A DNA stretch of 64,000 nt from Alopecurus myosuroides (taxonomy: Eukaryota > Streptophyta > Magnoliopsida > Poales > Poaceae): contig CM054062.1 of assembly GCA_028641055.1 (NCBI GenBank), forward strand, positions 181,778,860-181,842,859. The letters run 5' to 3'. The position numbers were made by a program, and so were the translations under genes. This document shows, piece by piece, positions 46,441 through 57,277 of this stretch. Each line of letters opens with the position of its first letter. Within the stretch, counting starts at the first letter, position 1. A model generated the notes under the pieces. The model ran no database searches. It worked only from the letters and a program-made list of their open reading frames with translations, and was not told the origin of the DNA.

Positions 46441-48540
46441 CCCAAGGGGGGGCGTATAGATCATGGTGTTGTAGGAGACGCAATTCCTCCCATAGTCATA
46501 AGAAGAATGGGGATTCATGAAATAATTCCCATTGAGGGTTACCGGATGACGGAGGGAGAAGGACTATGCACCACTCAAGTGGAGCCATTGACTACACCCA
46601 TTGATACACAAGCTACCCAACAAGATGCACCAAGCCCTAAAGCTAATGATCAAGGTCAAGCAAGTAATCAAGGCCAAGATAATGATCAAGGACAAACTTC
46701 TCATAAAAGTCATGATCAAAGTCTCATCGTTGTTGAGAGAGCTCAACCTAGTGGTGATGCTTCACCCACTAATGATCAAGGCCAAGATGAAGATGGACAT
46801 ATCTCCGATGAAGAAGATGATTCTCAAGCAATATCCAAAGAATCTTTGGAGGAGATACTAGCTCGTAGAGCAAAGAGAAGGCTAGAGAATCTTGAACAAG
46901 CGGGTCACACGGAGGACAAGATACTTGGGCAAGTTCATGGAAAGGTTGTCACTAGGAAGCAATTGGTGGATTTTATCAAGGCTCATGCTTTTGTCTCTTT
47001 CATTAAACCCAAGAAAGTTTATGAAGCTCTCAAAGATCAAAGTTGGCTTGAAGCCATGCATGATGAACTCAATAACTTTGAGCGCAACAAAGTGTGGAAG
47101 TTAGTGCCAAGACCCAAGGATTGCAAGAATGTTATTGGAACCAAATGGGTGTACAAGAACAAGCAAGACAAAGATGGTATCGTCATTCGCAACAAGGCAA
47201 GATTTGTGGCTCAAGGGTTTTCTCAAGTCAAAGGTGTTGATTTCGGTGAAACCTTTGCCCCCGTAGCTCGTCTTGAATCCATTTGCATCTTACTTTCTTA
47301 TGCATCTCACCATAATTTTAAGTTGCAACCAATGGATGTTAAGAGTGCTTTCCTAAATGGTCCCGTTAGCGAGTTAGTATATGTTAAGAAACCTCCGGGT
47401 TTCGAGGATCCCAACCACCCCTATTATGTCTACAAACTCGATAAGGCACTCTATGGACTTAAACAAGCTCCACGTGCGTGGTACGAGCACCTTAAAGAGT
47501 TTCTAGTGGATCGTGGGTTTAATGTTGGTTTAATCGATCCCACCCTCTTTACCAAGACGGTTGTAGGTGACTTATTCATATGCCAACTCTATGTGGATGG
47601 CATCATTTTTGGGTCTACTAACACTTTGTTCAATGAAGAATTTTGCAAGCTTATGACCGATAGGTTTGAGATGTCTATGATGGGAGAATTGGAGTTTTTC
47701 CTCGGCTTTGAAGTGAATCAATATCATGAAGGAACTTTCATCAAGCAAGCCAAATACACTCAAGACATTCTCAAGAGATTTAATATGCATGATGCCAAGC
47801 CTATGAAGACTCCCATGTCCACAACCCTTGACTTGAAACCCGACCCCAACGGTAAAGAGGTAGATCAAAAGGTATACTGCTCCATGATTGGCTCTTTGCT
47901 CTACCTTTGTGCATCTAGACCGGATATCATGTATAGTGTAGGTAAATGTGCAAGGTTTCAAGCCTCTCCGAGGCAAAGTCATTTGGAAGCGGTGAAACGA
48001 ATCTTTCGATATTTAGTTCATACCCCAAATTTTGGTCTTTGGTATCCCATGGGTTCAAGTTTTCAGCTCATCGGGTATTCGGACGCGGATTATGCGGGAG
48101 AGAAGACGGATAGGAGGTCCACATCCAGGGGTTGCCAATTCCTTGGCCGCTCCTTAGTATGTTGGTCTTCAAAGAAGCAAAACTGCATTGCTCTCTCCAC
48201 CACTGAGGCCGAGTATATCTCCACGGCAAGTTGTTGTGCCCAATTGCTTTGGATGAGGCAAACCTTGAAGGATTATGGTATTCATTTTGACAAGGTGCCT
48301 CTCCTTTGTGATAATGAGAGTTCTATCAAGATCGCGTACAACCCCGTTCTTCACTCCAAGATGAAGCACATTGAGATCCGTCATCATTTTATTCGGGATC
48401 ATGTTGAGAAGGGTGATATTGATCTCTCATATGTATCCACCAAGGATCAACTTGCAGATATCTTCACGAATGCCCTTGATGAACCAATATTTCGAGCTTT
48501 GGGGAATGAACTAAATGTCATCCATTATAGGTGTTATTAG
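46423..48540 (+). pseudogene. Copia-2 reverse transcriptase/RNase H with mutated catalytic Asp
   Basis: A 705-codon open frame. RT begins at WLEAMHDELNNFERNKVW and has GTKWVYKNKQD, NKARFVAQGF, DVKSAFLNG and [13 protein letters not shown]. The catalytic motif YVDD reads YVDG (GGC at 47599-47601 for the second Asp). RNase H follows with YSDADYAGEK, STTEAEYIS and LCDNESSIKIA. The frame is long and otherwise healthy, but loss of this Asp should abolish polymerisation. RT copies the element's RNA into DNA in the particle. Confidence 0.9.
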
Positions 48541-49335
48541 GTTTGGATGTAGGCATGGACATAGGGGGGCGCCACTCAACTCATGAGTATACACTCCTCT
48601 TATTATGCAAAAATCAATTCATCATTGCATATCTAGTCAATTTGTGACTTATTGTGCTTAATTGTGAGTAGTACTCTTGGACCAAAGATACATCTTTGCG
48701 GTGCCAAAGTACACACTCAAACATGGTAGCTCCGACCACCAACCTCCTACTCTCGGAGTTGTTTTTTATTTTGGCTCTTTCACGCACATACTATTCCCCC
48801 TTGAAAACTTGTGCGGGTTCGGCTTTTATTTCTTTGCATCTTGCGAACCACCATCGAGTAATGTCTCTTGTATGACAGTTATAATCTTCCAACCCAAGCT
48901 TCCTTTGCCCAAAAGACTATTCCTATCTAAATGCTCTCATTTTTCTAGTCTTGGCGCACGAAAACTAGGTCGGGCGGAGGCTCCAGTGAAACCACCGGAG
49001 GCTCCGCTGCGCCTGTCCACCGGGGCCCACCGGTACCTCCGCTGGTGCAAAATTCGCCCAGCGGATCTGTACTGTGCTCGCGCTCTGTGGCCAGGGGCGG
49101 AACCTCCGGTGAAAACACCGGAGGCTCCGCCAACTGTGGTTCTGCGGGATAAAGGCTAGGGCGAGCGTGTCAACAAGATCTTAGATCTTATTTCCCCCCA
49201 CTCACCCTCCCTCTTCCTCCTCCAAAGCGCTATCGCCTCCTAGGTCTCTGCCGCCGGGAAGAGTGCTCCACCGTTGGGAGGCCCTCCTCCTTGTCGTGGA
49301 CCGCTCTGGGATCTTCTTCCTCCTCACCTTCCACC
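48541..49335 (+). other. Leader of copia-2 envelope-like ORF
   Basis: Non-coding spacer between RNase H and the third ORF. Positions 48970-49135 repeat the GC-rich motif family GGCGGAGGCTCCAGTGAAAC / CACCGGAGGCTCCGC also found in the LTRs. Confidence 0.6.
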
Positions 49336-51151
49336 ATGGATGCGGGTATGTATGCTCTCTCTCTCTCCCATCTAGTTGATGGACGGGGAAGCACTAAGAG
49401 CCACATGTTCTTCACATCTAGATGCGTGGATTTAGGTTTTGGAGTAGGAAATCACGAGTACGAACCCTAGATACCTAGATTGTGAGTATTAGGCTTGAAT
49501 CACTTTGGTTCTTAGGGTGGATTTGTTCATGTGCCCTACCCCTTGTCATTCATCCCTAATGTTCTTAATATCTTTGTTTCTCGGATTTGTGTGTCACATA
49601 AACTTGAGCATTACCTCTTCTTCATGTTTTTCTTGCTATCTCTCTTTCATAGATGCATCCGGTTCCAAGGGAAAGGGCACTCGCACCAAGAGCGTGGTTA
49701 GTCCCGAGGATCCAAGGGTTGATGAAATCGAGGAAACATTGGACCCATCTCAGCCCAAGCGCAAGACGATATTCCTGGCTCCCGAGAATACTTTGCCTCG
49801 CAAGGAGAAATCGGCCTCTCAAGTGTCCGAGGGAGTGTTCTTGGCGCATCGTCGCGAGAACCCATATACTGTTGAACGCAACCGCTTGATGCCACGGTTC
49901 CGGGGTAAGGATCTTCGATTCCACACCGTGTTTCAAAGCCAAATTTATCATGAGATCTTGATGAGGAAGTCCAAGGAGAATGTTGCTCCTCAACATGCTA
50001 TCAATTTTGGTCATATGGAGAGGAAGCCCGAGTACTTTGGAGAAGCACTAGAGATTGTTGATGCTTTTGGCCTTGCTCCCATTATGCAAGTCCAACAAGA
50101 TTATGATGAGAGATTGGTCTGTGAGTTCTTGGCCACGGTGCACCTCGCCAACGAAACAGAGCGCCATCTTCTCTGGATGACCAAGGGACAACAGCTCACT
50201 ATCAAGTGGTCCGAGCTTGGAGTCCTTCTTGGCGGCTACCCGGATCATGGACCCTTTGCCGGTGGCCTGAACTTTGATAAGGTTTGGTTTCGTGTTCATG
50301 CTCCCAATGCTCAATCACTTGCCAAGGATCAACTCACACCTCTTTATCACTGGAAGAAGTTTGTTGTTGGGTTTGTCAAGGGTCTCTATCCCACTTATGA
50401 TATTATGCTTCGCATCTATCGGGAGACCATCAACCCAAAGGCGGGGAACATTGATGAGATCCAAGGCTTCCTCAAGAATCTCATGCTTCTTACTCATGAG
50501 AAGCGGCTTTCCGGTCTGACTCATAATATTGATGTGCTCGATTATCTGTGGAGTGAGTTGTGGCATGTCATCATACAGAGGAAGAATGCTTGCTTTGGGC
50601 CTTTCATCATGAAGATCATCTTGAATGTGTGGGAGAACAAGTTCCCGGACGATCCTCTCGATGATGCTAATTGGATCCCACATACGGAGAAAAGGCTTCT
50701 CATCAAGGACCACACCGAGCCTATTGTGCATCCCACCCCCGCTGCTCGCAAAGGCAAGGCCAAGCCACGGGTCATCATTGATGAGGAAGACGAAGAAGAG
50801 GAAGGTGGTCCCTCTCGTCTTCCTCCCTCTGACGGTGCCTTCAAGTGGATGGCAAGGGCTCTCAAGAAAGTGTTCCGAGTGAACAAGAAGGTCGAGCAGC
50901 ACCAATGGGAACGTCACTATGACAAGGAGCTTAAGCACCGCAAGGCAGCAAAGGCCGAGCGACAGCTTCGTCGTGATGGTGGAGAATCTGTGGAGTCCCC
51001 GAGAGAAGATAGCATTATTGTCTGGGACGAGTGGCAAGCCAAGGATTCCAAGGGGAAGATCAACGAGTGGTGTGATGAGGAACCTGGAGAAGAGGTCACC
51101 AGCTCTCGCCGCCGTGCCCGCCCTCCGATCTTGGATAACTCCTCCGAGTGA
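49336..51151 (+). CDS. Copia-2 envelope-like ORF (plant transposon protein domain), spliced
   Basis: ATG at 49336 opens a 10-nt exon (49336-49345). A GT-AG intron (49346-49652, ending TCTCTTTCATAG) joins it in phase to 49653-51151, giving 502 intact residues. Unspliced, an ATG at 49505 would give 548 residues, but its N-part is intron-like. The core (about 60-340) includes FRGKDLRFHTVF, WMTKGQQLTIKWSELGVLLGG and WSELWHVIIQRKNACFGPFI, resembling the 'putative plant transposon protein' family found in the third ORF of SIRE-type copia elements. The C-part is acidic then basic, with a coiled-coil-like stretch. No signal peptide or clear membrane segment is seen, so a true envelope role is doubtful. 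Function unknown. Confidence 0.65.
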
Positions 51152-51543
51152 TCATTGGGACGTTAGCATCGGTCTCCTCCCTCTTTTGGTATCTTGATGC
51201 CAAAGGGGGAGAGATATCTACTTAGGAGCGGGCATTTGCATGGGTTCTCTCTCAAGCCATGTTTTCGATTTGCCTCTTATGCTTGAGAGAGTTGGATATT
51301 TGGAAACTTCGTTTGTTTAATTATTGTGCGTTGTGAACCTCGTTATGAATTATGTGAGCTTGTGAACTTAGTACCTTAATTTTATCACTTGTTATGTGCT
51401 CACTATTATATGTGTTTAGCTCTATATTGTTTAATTCTCTCAACATGAAGGGAGCATATATCTAGGGGGAGCTCCGACCATGTTGTGTGTGTTATAATTA
51501 TGCAAATAGGGATGTTGTCATCAATTACCAAAAAGGGGGATAA
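51152..51543 (+). other. Copia-2 3' untranslated region and polypurine tract
   Basis: Contains repeated purine runs (AAAGGGGGAGAG, AGGGGGAGCTCC) and ends with CAAAAAGGGGGATAA directly before the 3' LTR. Confidence 0.75.
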
Positions 51544-52924
51544 TGAAAGATCATCTTCCGTTTTGATAATTAATGACAACATAACTATTGGACTAATGTC
51601 TATTTGAGAGTACTTGCAGGTCCTATTTGATATATATGAAAATGCCTAGCTTCATCAAGTATGCAATCTCTATGGGTTACAAAAATGTTTCGAACGGAAA
51701 GAGCTCGAAGAAACAAAGCTTTGGTGCCATTTTTGCAAGCAGCGGAGGCTCCGGTGAAACCACCGGAACCTCCGCCCCATGCATTGCCCAGATCATCCAG
51801 GCGCTAGCCTCCGGTGGAGGATCCAGTGGAACCTCCGCTAAAAGCACCTTAGGGTGCATAAGAGCGGAGGCTCCAGCGGAGCCTCCGGTGTACTTCCGGT
51901 GGGCGGAGCCTCTGGTGAAACCACCGGAGCCTCCGCTGGCTCCACTGCCCCACTGTGGGGCTAGCCTCCGGTGGCGCCTATGGTGGCACCTCCGGTGTGG
52001 CCTCCGCTAAAACCCCCTCCGGGTGCATAAGAGCGGAGGCTGCAGCGGAGCCTCCGGTGGACCTCTGGTGGGCGGAATCTCCACCAAAGCCACCGGAGCC
52101 TCCGCCCTGCAGGATCCAGTTTGAAGAAAATGAGCTACGCGTGTGCGCGTATGTGAATACCACCGGAGCCTCCGGTGCTGCGTGGACTGCACAACAGCCA
52201 CTTGGGGGAAGGGGTATTTAAAGCCTTCCCCTACCTCATAAATTCCCAAGCTTTTCCCGTTTTCTCTTCTAGCCATTAATGAAAGCTTCAACCTCCTAGA
52301 TCTCCCTCTCCAACCACCCAAACACTCTGAAACTTTGTGGAGAGCTAGAGGAGACCTAGATCCGTGATTCCACCAAAGGAATTTCAAATCCATCCACCAC
52401 ATCCTAATAGATCTAGAATCCTACTTGAGGCCTAGAAACCTTAGTAGATCTTGTGCTTGTAGCTTCCACCTTGTTGCAAGAAGCTTCGGATCCGTTGAGA
52501 GCCTCCGTCCATCTTGTGGAGTGTCCTCAACCTTGTGTAGAGGTTTTGTCAACGCCTTCAACTCGACCTCATAGTGGAAACAAGAATCTCCCTCACCGGA
52601 GAAGCTCAAGGAGAATAATGTGTGCACAACCGTGCTATTGAGGAGCGCCTAGGTGGCTCCCCACCTCTCCAACATAGACGTACTTTTCTTGAGAATGAAC
52701 TACGGGAAACATATCCTTGTCTCCTTGTTTACACTTGTGGTTTACCATGTTGCCTTTCGTTTTACTTCCGTTGCGTATCTTATCTTGTATCACTTAGGTT
52801 GCTCACCTAGTTGCACATCTAGAGAACATTATCTTATCTTGCTTAGCCATAATTAAAAGGAAAAGAAGAAAAAATGGTAGTCAACCTATTCACCCCCCCT
52901 CTAGTTGACCATAGTGCACTTTCA
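51544..52924 (+). repeat. 3' LTR of copia-2
   Basis: 1381 bp matching 26947-28267, with two small extra GC-rich repeat pieces near 51885-51920 and 51975-51995. It is followed at 52926-52939 by TTGGTATCAGAGCC, a second primer-binding site that should not be there. Confidence 0.9.
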
Positions 52925-52960
52925 ATTGGTATCAGAGCCTCGGCTCTTGCTAAGGGCTCT
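52925..52960 (+). other. Ectopic copia-2 PBS and leader fragment
   Basis: ATTGGTATCAGAGCCTCGGC plus TCTTGCTAAGGGCT is identical to the start of copia-2's internal region at 28268-28301, but here it follows the 3' LTR. It then fuses to the last part of copia-1's LTR. Confidence 0.85.
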
Positions 52961-52995
52961 TGCATCGTTCCCTGACTATACCGATTAATAAAGTT

Positions 52996-53848
52996 TTGAT
53001 CTTTTGCCAGATTGTCTCTAGTGAGTAATTTGTTATGGGCAAGCAGCCAGGAAAAAAATGGATTTTAGGGGGAACTTTGACATCCCGAACTGCATGCACA
53101 TGAACATCGGCAATTCCCCTAAAATTAACAACTGCATATAAGGAGCTTACAGAGTAAACGCCATTAGATTCCAGTTTCCAAAGCAGAGTATCACAATCAT
53201 TAGTAAACTGGATAGTCTGTGTAATTTGAAAGATTTCAAACCAATTAGACAACATGTCCTCACTACAACATCTTCTGAAGGTTACCTTCAACTGCTCACC
53301 ATCCCAAAGGTCAGCAATGATAGTTGTTTTCTCATTCACTGTAACATACATGTCCCAATACTGAATGGCGAGACTAGAGTCACCAAATCACTGGTCTTCC
53401 CAGAACTTAATTTTTCTGCCATCACCTACTTTCCATTGGTGGCCTACTTTAGCTGCTTTAGCATCCCAAAGTACCCCTTTCCAGAAAGGGGAGGCACCTA
53501 CCCTACAAGATGAAAAGAGATTCGGAGAATTGACCTCATATTTGTGATCAATGATTTTCTTCCCAAACTTGTTATCATCTAGATGGTATCTTTCGATCGA
53601 GGAAGGTACGAGACAGATATTCATATCAGCAATGTTAGGGATATCCTTTTTGGACACAAGCCCCCAGTTAGCTAAGTGGCACTTAAAATGTCCTTCATAG
53701 TTGTCCCATGGGCAACGGGCCATTTGGGAGTTAAGGTCAATTGCCCACTTTGGGAAATTTATGACACTTAAATATAAATAGGGATGCTTGCCAGAACACT
53801 TTTGACCCATCCAACAGTATAAGAGAGAACACCCAAATATTTAATGGG
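52996..53848 (-). pseudogene. LINE ORF2, region after RT
   Basis: Minus-strand text includes FPIKYLGVLSYTVGW near 53845-53800 and VPPKIHFFPGCL near 53060, both typical of plant L1 ORF2 between RT and the zinc-binding motif. Many stops interrupt it. At 52995 it meets the AAGTT duplication and continues into 22454. Confidence 0.75.
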
Positions 53849-53857
53849 GAAAGCTCC

Positions 53858-55169
53858 TACAATATGGCGAGACTAGAGTCACAATAGGTTGTAGATCCTC
53901 CTTCGTAAGCTTTTTGTGATGGAAGGGAGAGAATTCCTTATTTGGCCCTTACTTAAAATCTTGTTCTCTATTTGGCCCTAAAAAAAATTCTTCCCTATTT
54001 GACACCTTAACTTCATTTTCTTTCTAACATGACCCTATAGTGAATTTTAAACACAAATGGGATATAAAAAGACTATTTTGCCCCTGATTCATAAATAAGG
54101 AATTCTCCCTTTCAGAAACTAGTCCAGTGTTTGCTTGTACGCTTTTAACATGTTTAGTTTTTATAATACCAGCAGTTTTGCGAATGTGGTTCTAATTACT
54201 TTCAATTCTGACCAAGCAGGATATATATAAAATTAAGGGTTCAAAATAGCTTTTTTTAACGCAAATTCACGCCCAACGTTTCATACATGCATGATGCATG
54301 TGCATGCTTGGCTCGCGCGCGCGTGTCATCCGGTAATGAAGCGTACGAATCGACAAAATTAAGAAAGTAAGTAACGTACGCTCGCCCTCTGGCGTTGGCC
54401 TGGTTGTACTTGGCGCTCAGGGAATCAAAGCAATGCACACGGGCCACGGTCTAATTAGAGTCGATTCATCTAAGGTAGATGTTCGTTACCTAGCTAGCTC
54501 ATTTTGTTTCTCCGCTTCCAACTGAACTGCTACGAGTCGTTCTAAAAAAGAAAAACTGCTACGAGTTGCTTTCTCGCTCTCAATTGCTCTAAACTCTATT
54601 GTACCTTACAGACCAAAAGAATTCTTCACCAAATACACAATGATATAGCACTAATGAGAATCCATCCATTGCTCTTCTTATCTAGCTACCAAAATAAGGC
54701 CCTATACCACACGTAGCCATGCGCATCTCTTCCTTGGTTTCTCTTAGACCTATCCATTCCCTTCTTATTACTCAACTATTAATAATTTGTTCATCCATCG
54801 CGCGTCCAACAATATGTGTACCTACTAACTACCAAGCAGCTAATTAAAAAGAATCTCCGTAGCATGCATGCACGCACCAGTAAATCTCCGTAGCATGCAT
54901 GCACGCACCAGTAAATCTCGGTAGCATGCATGTGTGTGGGACCAACATGGCATAGAATCTAACTATGCTTATTTTCAACTTCTTTTATAAATTTTGGTAC
55001 AAAAATTCATTAGGGAAAAAAAGTCTTTTTACATCCCTATTTGTATTTAGAATGCACTATAGGGCCATGTTAGGAAGAAAATGAAGTTAAGGTGTCAAAT
55101 AGGGAAGAATTTTTTTAGGGCCAAATAGGGAACAAGATTTTAAGTAAGGGCCAAATAAGGAATTCTCTC
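53858..55169. mobile_element. Mutator-like element with about 150-bp TIRs, in the LINE
   Basis: Inverted repeats lie at 53927 to about 54081 (GAGAGAATTCCTTATTTGGC...) and about 55016-55169 (...GCCAAATAAGGAATTCTCTC). The 9-bp GAAAGCTCC occurs at 53849-53857 and 55170-55178, a Mutator-type target duplication. The left TIR lies 69 bp inside the left duplication; the extra DNA contains ATGGCGAGACTAGAGTCAC, also found at about 53365. No transposase was seen, so it is non-autonomous. Confidence 0.75.
54852..54932. repeat. 31-bp tandem repeat, about 2.6 copies
   Basis: The unit AATCTCCGTAGCATGCATGC plus ACGCACCAGTA lies at 54852-54882 and 54883-54913, with a partial third copy. It is inside the Mutator-like element and rich in palindromic GCATGC. 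Confidence 0.85.
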
Positions 55170-55178
55170 GAAAGCTCC

Positions 55179-56368
55179 TAACCTACAACACAAGGCTTGA
55201 GCAAAAATTTGGGCTTGTGATGTGTCCACATTAATAGGGTGAAGATCACATTTATTAAAATTAATTCTAAGCACAGAAATTTTCTCAAAGTAAGAAAGAA
55301 TCCATTTCAGATTTAGGCAATTATCTAGGTTATTAGGAAGAAAGAGCAAGGTATCATCAGCATATTGCATGCTAATGACCCCTGTCTGTTCAAAACTATG
55401 CAGGAGGCCAGAGATGAGACCACTCTTAGCTGCTTTAATAAGCATTTTGGTGAAACCATCAGCAACCATGTTAAAACAAACAAGGGGGAGAGAGGGCCCC
55501 CCTGTCTCACACCTCTGCCAACAACAAAAAAAATAATACTCTTGTCATTTACCCTAACCCCCACAGAGCCTTGGGCTAAAAGGGTCCTATATTTCCTTAT
55601 CCATTTTTTACTAAAACCACTACCTGCTAACATTTTAAGCAGGAAGTCCCTATTGACCATGTCATAGGCTTTCTCATAATCTAGCTTAAAGATAAAGCCA
55701 GCTTGGTTGCTAGTTGCCACCTCATGAATCATGAGCAGATACCACACTTTCCAGGATGTACCTGCTTGTAATGAAAGCAATTTGGTTGGGATAAATAAGT
55801 TTCTCAAGAACCACTTCCAGTCTATTTGTAGCACATTTAGAGAAGATCTTGAAACTACAGCTTCTCAGAGCAATAGTTCTATATTTTTTGTGGTAATATC
55901 ATCTTGTTCTTTTGGAATAAGGGTAAGAAGGGAGAAGTTGAGCCTAAAAAGATCTAATTCTCCCCTGTTCCAGTTAGAAAATAACGCCATTAAATCATCC
56001 TTAACTAGCTCCTGGTAGTGTTGATAAAAGAAGAAAGGTAGATCATCAAGCCCAGGAGCACCCTCTGCATAAGAGATAAAACAACATCTTTTACTTTCTG
56101 CTGAGAAAATGCCTCATTTAAAAAGACATTCCGTTCAGGTGATTTTTTTTCTCCCAAAAGTCCTCAAGGAGATCAATTTTTAGATTATCTTCGGCACCAA
56201 AGAGTTTTTTATAGTACTTTACAGCAATGTCTAAAATGCCATCAGTATTTTCCACCACTCCATTGGGACCTTCTAGAAGAGTGATCTGTTTTTTCCTCCT
56301 CCTCTGTTTAGCTACAACATGAAAAAAGCTGTATTTCTGTCTCCCTCTAGAATATCTCTCTCTCTAGA
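55179..56368 (-). pseudogene. LINE ORF2 reverse transcriptase
   Basis: On the minus strand from 56368 down: NGVVENTDGIL, FRLNFSLLTLIPKE, then RT with FKLDYEKAYDMVN, GVRQGGPLSPLF and MQYADDTLLFLPN (the YADD catalytic motif is intact, near 55360). Frameshifts near 55740 and 56040-56060 and scattered stops kill it. Endonuclease and ORF1 are missing because the Tat element starts at 56369. The enzyme would prime reverse transcription at nicked target DNA. Confidence 0.85.
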
Positions 56369-57257
56369 TGTCAGGGGGCTACCCCCGAGTAGGGGTGAGG
56401 CAGGTAAGAAATGGAGTTTAAGATACTACTTGCCGAGTTTAGCCGTACCGAGTTGGTATGGGCCGGGTAGGCGGCTACCCGGTAGATGGTACTCGGTTGG
56501 CGCTATCCGGCAGAAAGAACAAGAGGCGAGAGGGAAGATTCAAGTACATGTCTGGATCAACCGGGTAGCGTTCGGGTGATCCGGATAGAGAAGTTGCTGG
56601 CCTACTCGGGCACAAAGTCAATGGAGCCGTTGAGGTGAATCCCGCGTATCTAGGGGTCGTACAGGCGTGCGGTTCAACTTACTAGGTGCGTGGTTATCAG
56701 CAAAGAGACGTGGGTACAGTACGGTATGGGAGCTGGCAAGTCCTGTCACTGACATGGGGGACAGGACATGTCAGCGACCTACCCTAAGAGACTGACAAGG
56801 TGGACAAGACATGTCAGCCGCCTACTGCGGAGACTTTCGGCGACGTTGTCAGCGGGAACACGGAGGCATGCGCGGATGCGTGCGCGGCTACACAGTGGAG
56901 TTGTCTACTCCGTACTTTTATTCATAGAATAGTGGTTGGCCACCAGTATATAAGGTGGCCTACCCCCTCCTGCGCGAGGGACGTTACTTACTGGCTCATT
57001 TATTGCGAGGCTTGCTACTCACATACAGAGAGAGAGAGAGATAGGAACTCGGGTACTCGGCAGAGCATAATACAAAGAGAAAGGAAGGAGTAGGGGTGTT
57101 ACCTCCACACGAGGGCCCTGAACTTGGTTAGATTGTTGTGTTTGCAGTGTTCCTGAGCGCGCCATCTAGGCGTGCGATACCTCCCCGGATACCTACAGCG
57201 TCCATCGGCCCCAAACATTAGGCATCCCATGGCATCTGTCTTTTCCCATCCACGACA
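56369..57257 (+). repeat. 5' LTR of right Tat element
   Basis: 889 bp from TGTCAGGGGGCTACCCCCGA to CCCATCCACGACA. TATATAA lies at 56947-56953. It is clearly related to, but diverged from, 10126-10976. Confidence 0.9.
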
Positions 57258-57259
57258 GT

Positions 57260-57277
57260 TGGCGCCCACCGTGGGGC
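57260..57277 (+). other. Primer-binding site of right Tat element
   Basis: TGGCGCCCACCGTGGGGC, two bases after the LTR end. The TGGCGCC core is usual for plant gypsy elements. Confidence 0.8.

Larger units (their letters stand above)
26947..52924 (+). mobile_element. Copia-2: SIRE/Maximus-like element with envelope-like ORF
   Basis: LTRs are at 26947-28267 and 51544-52924, with termini TGAAAG and CTTTCA. A TTGGTATCAGAGCC PBS follows the 5' LTR and a polypurine tract (AAAAAGGGGGATAA) precedes the 3' LTR. The order is gag, protease, integrase, RT, RNase H and an extra spliced ORF, typical of the SIRE (Maximus/Opie) lineage. E3 interrupts gag. The left flank GCAGG has no partner on the right. 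Confidence 0.85.
22455..52990 (+). mobile_element. Copia-1: Ty1/copia element hosting the nested stack
   Basis: It is flanked by the 5-bp direct repeat AAGTT (22450-22454 and 52991-52995) within LINE coding sequence. Its own DNA is 22455-26946 plus about the last 30 bp of the 3' LTR (about 52961-52990), which match the end of the 5' LTR. Copia-2 inserted in its RNase H region, and the rest of pol and most of the 3' LTR were deleted. The short LTR and RT motifs suggest an Ale/Retrofit-like lineage (inference). Confidence 0.85.

Noticed and set aside
49505..49652. N-terminal extension of the copia-2 third ORF starting at 49505
   Set aside because: It translates an intron-like T-rich stretch ending in a good splice acceptor; the ATG at 49336 with splicing gives a better start and keeps the phase.
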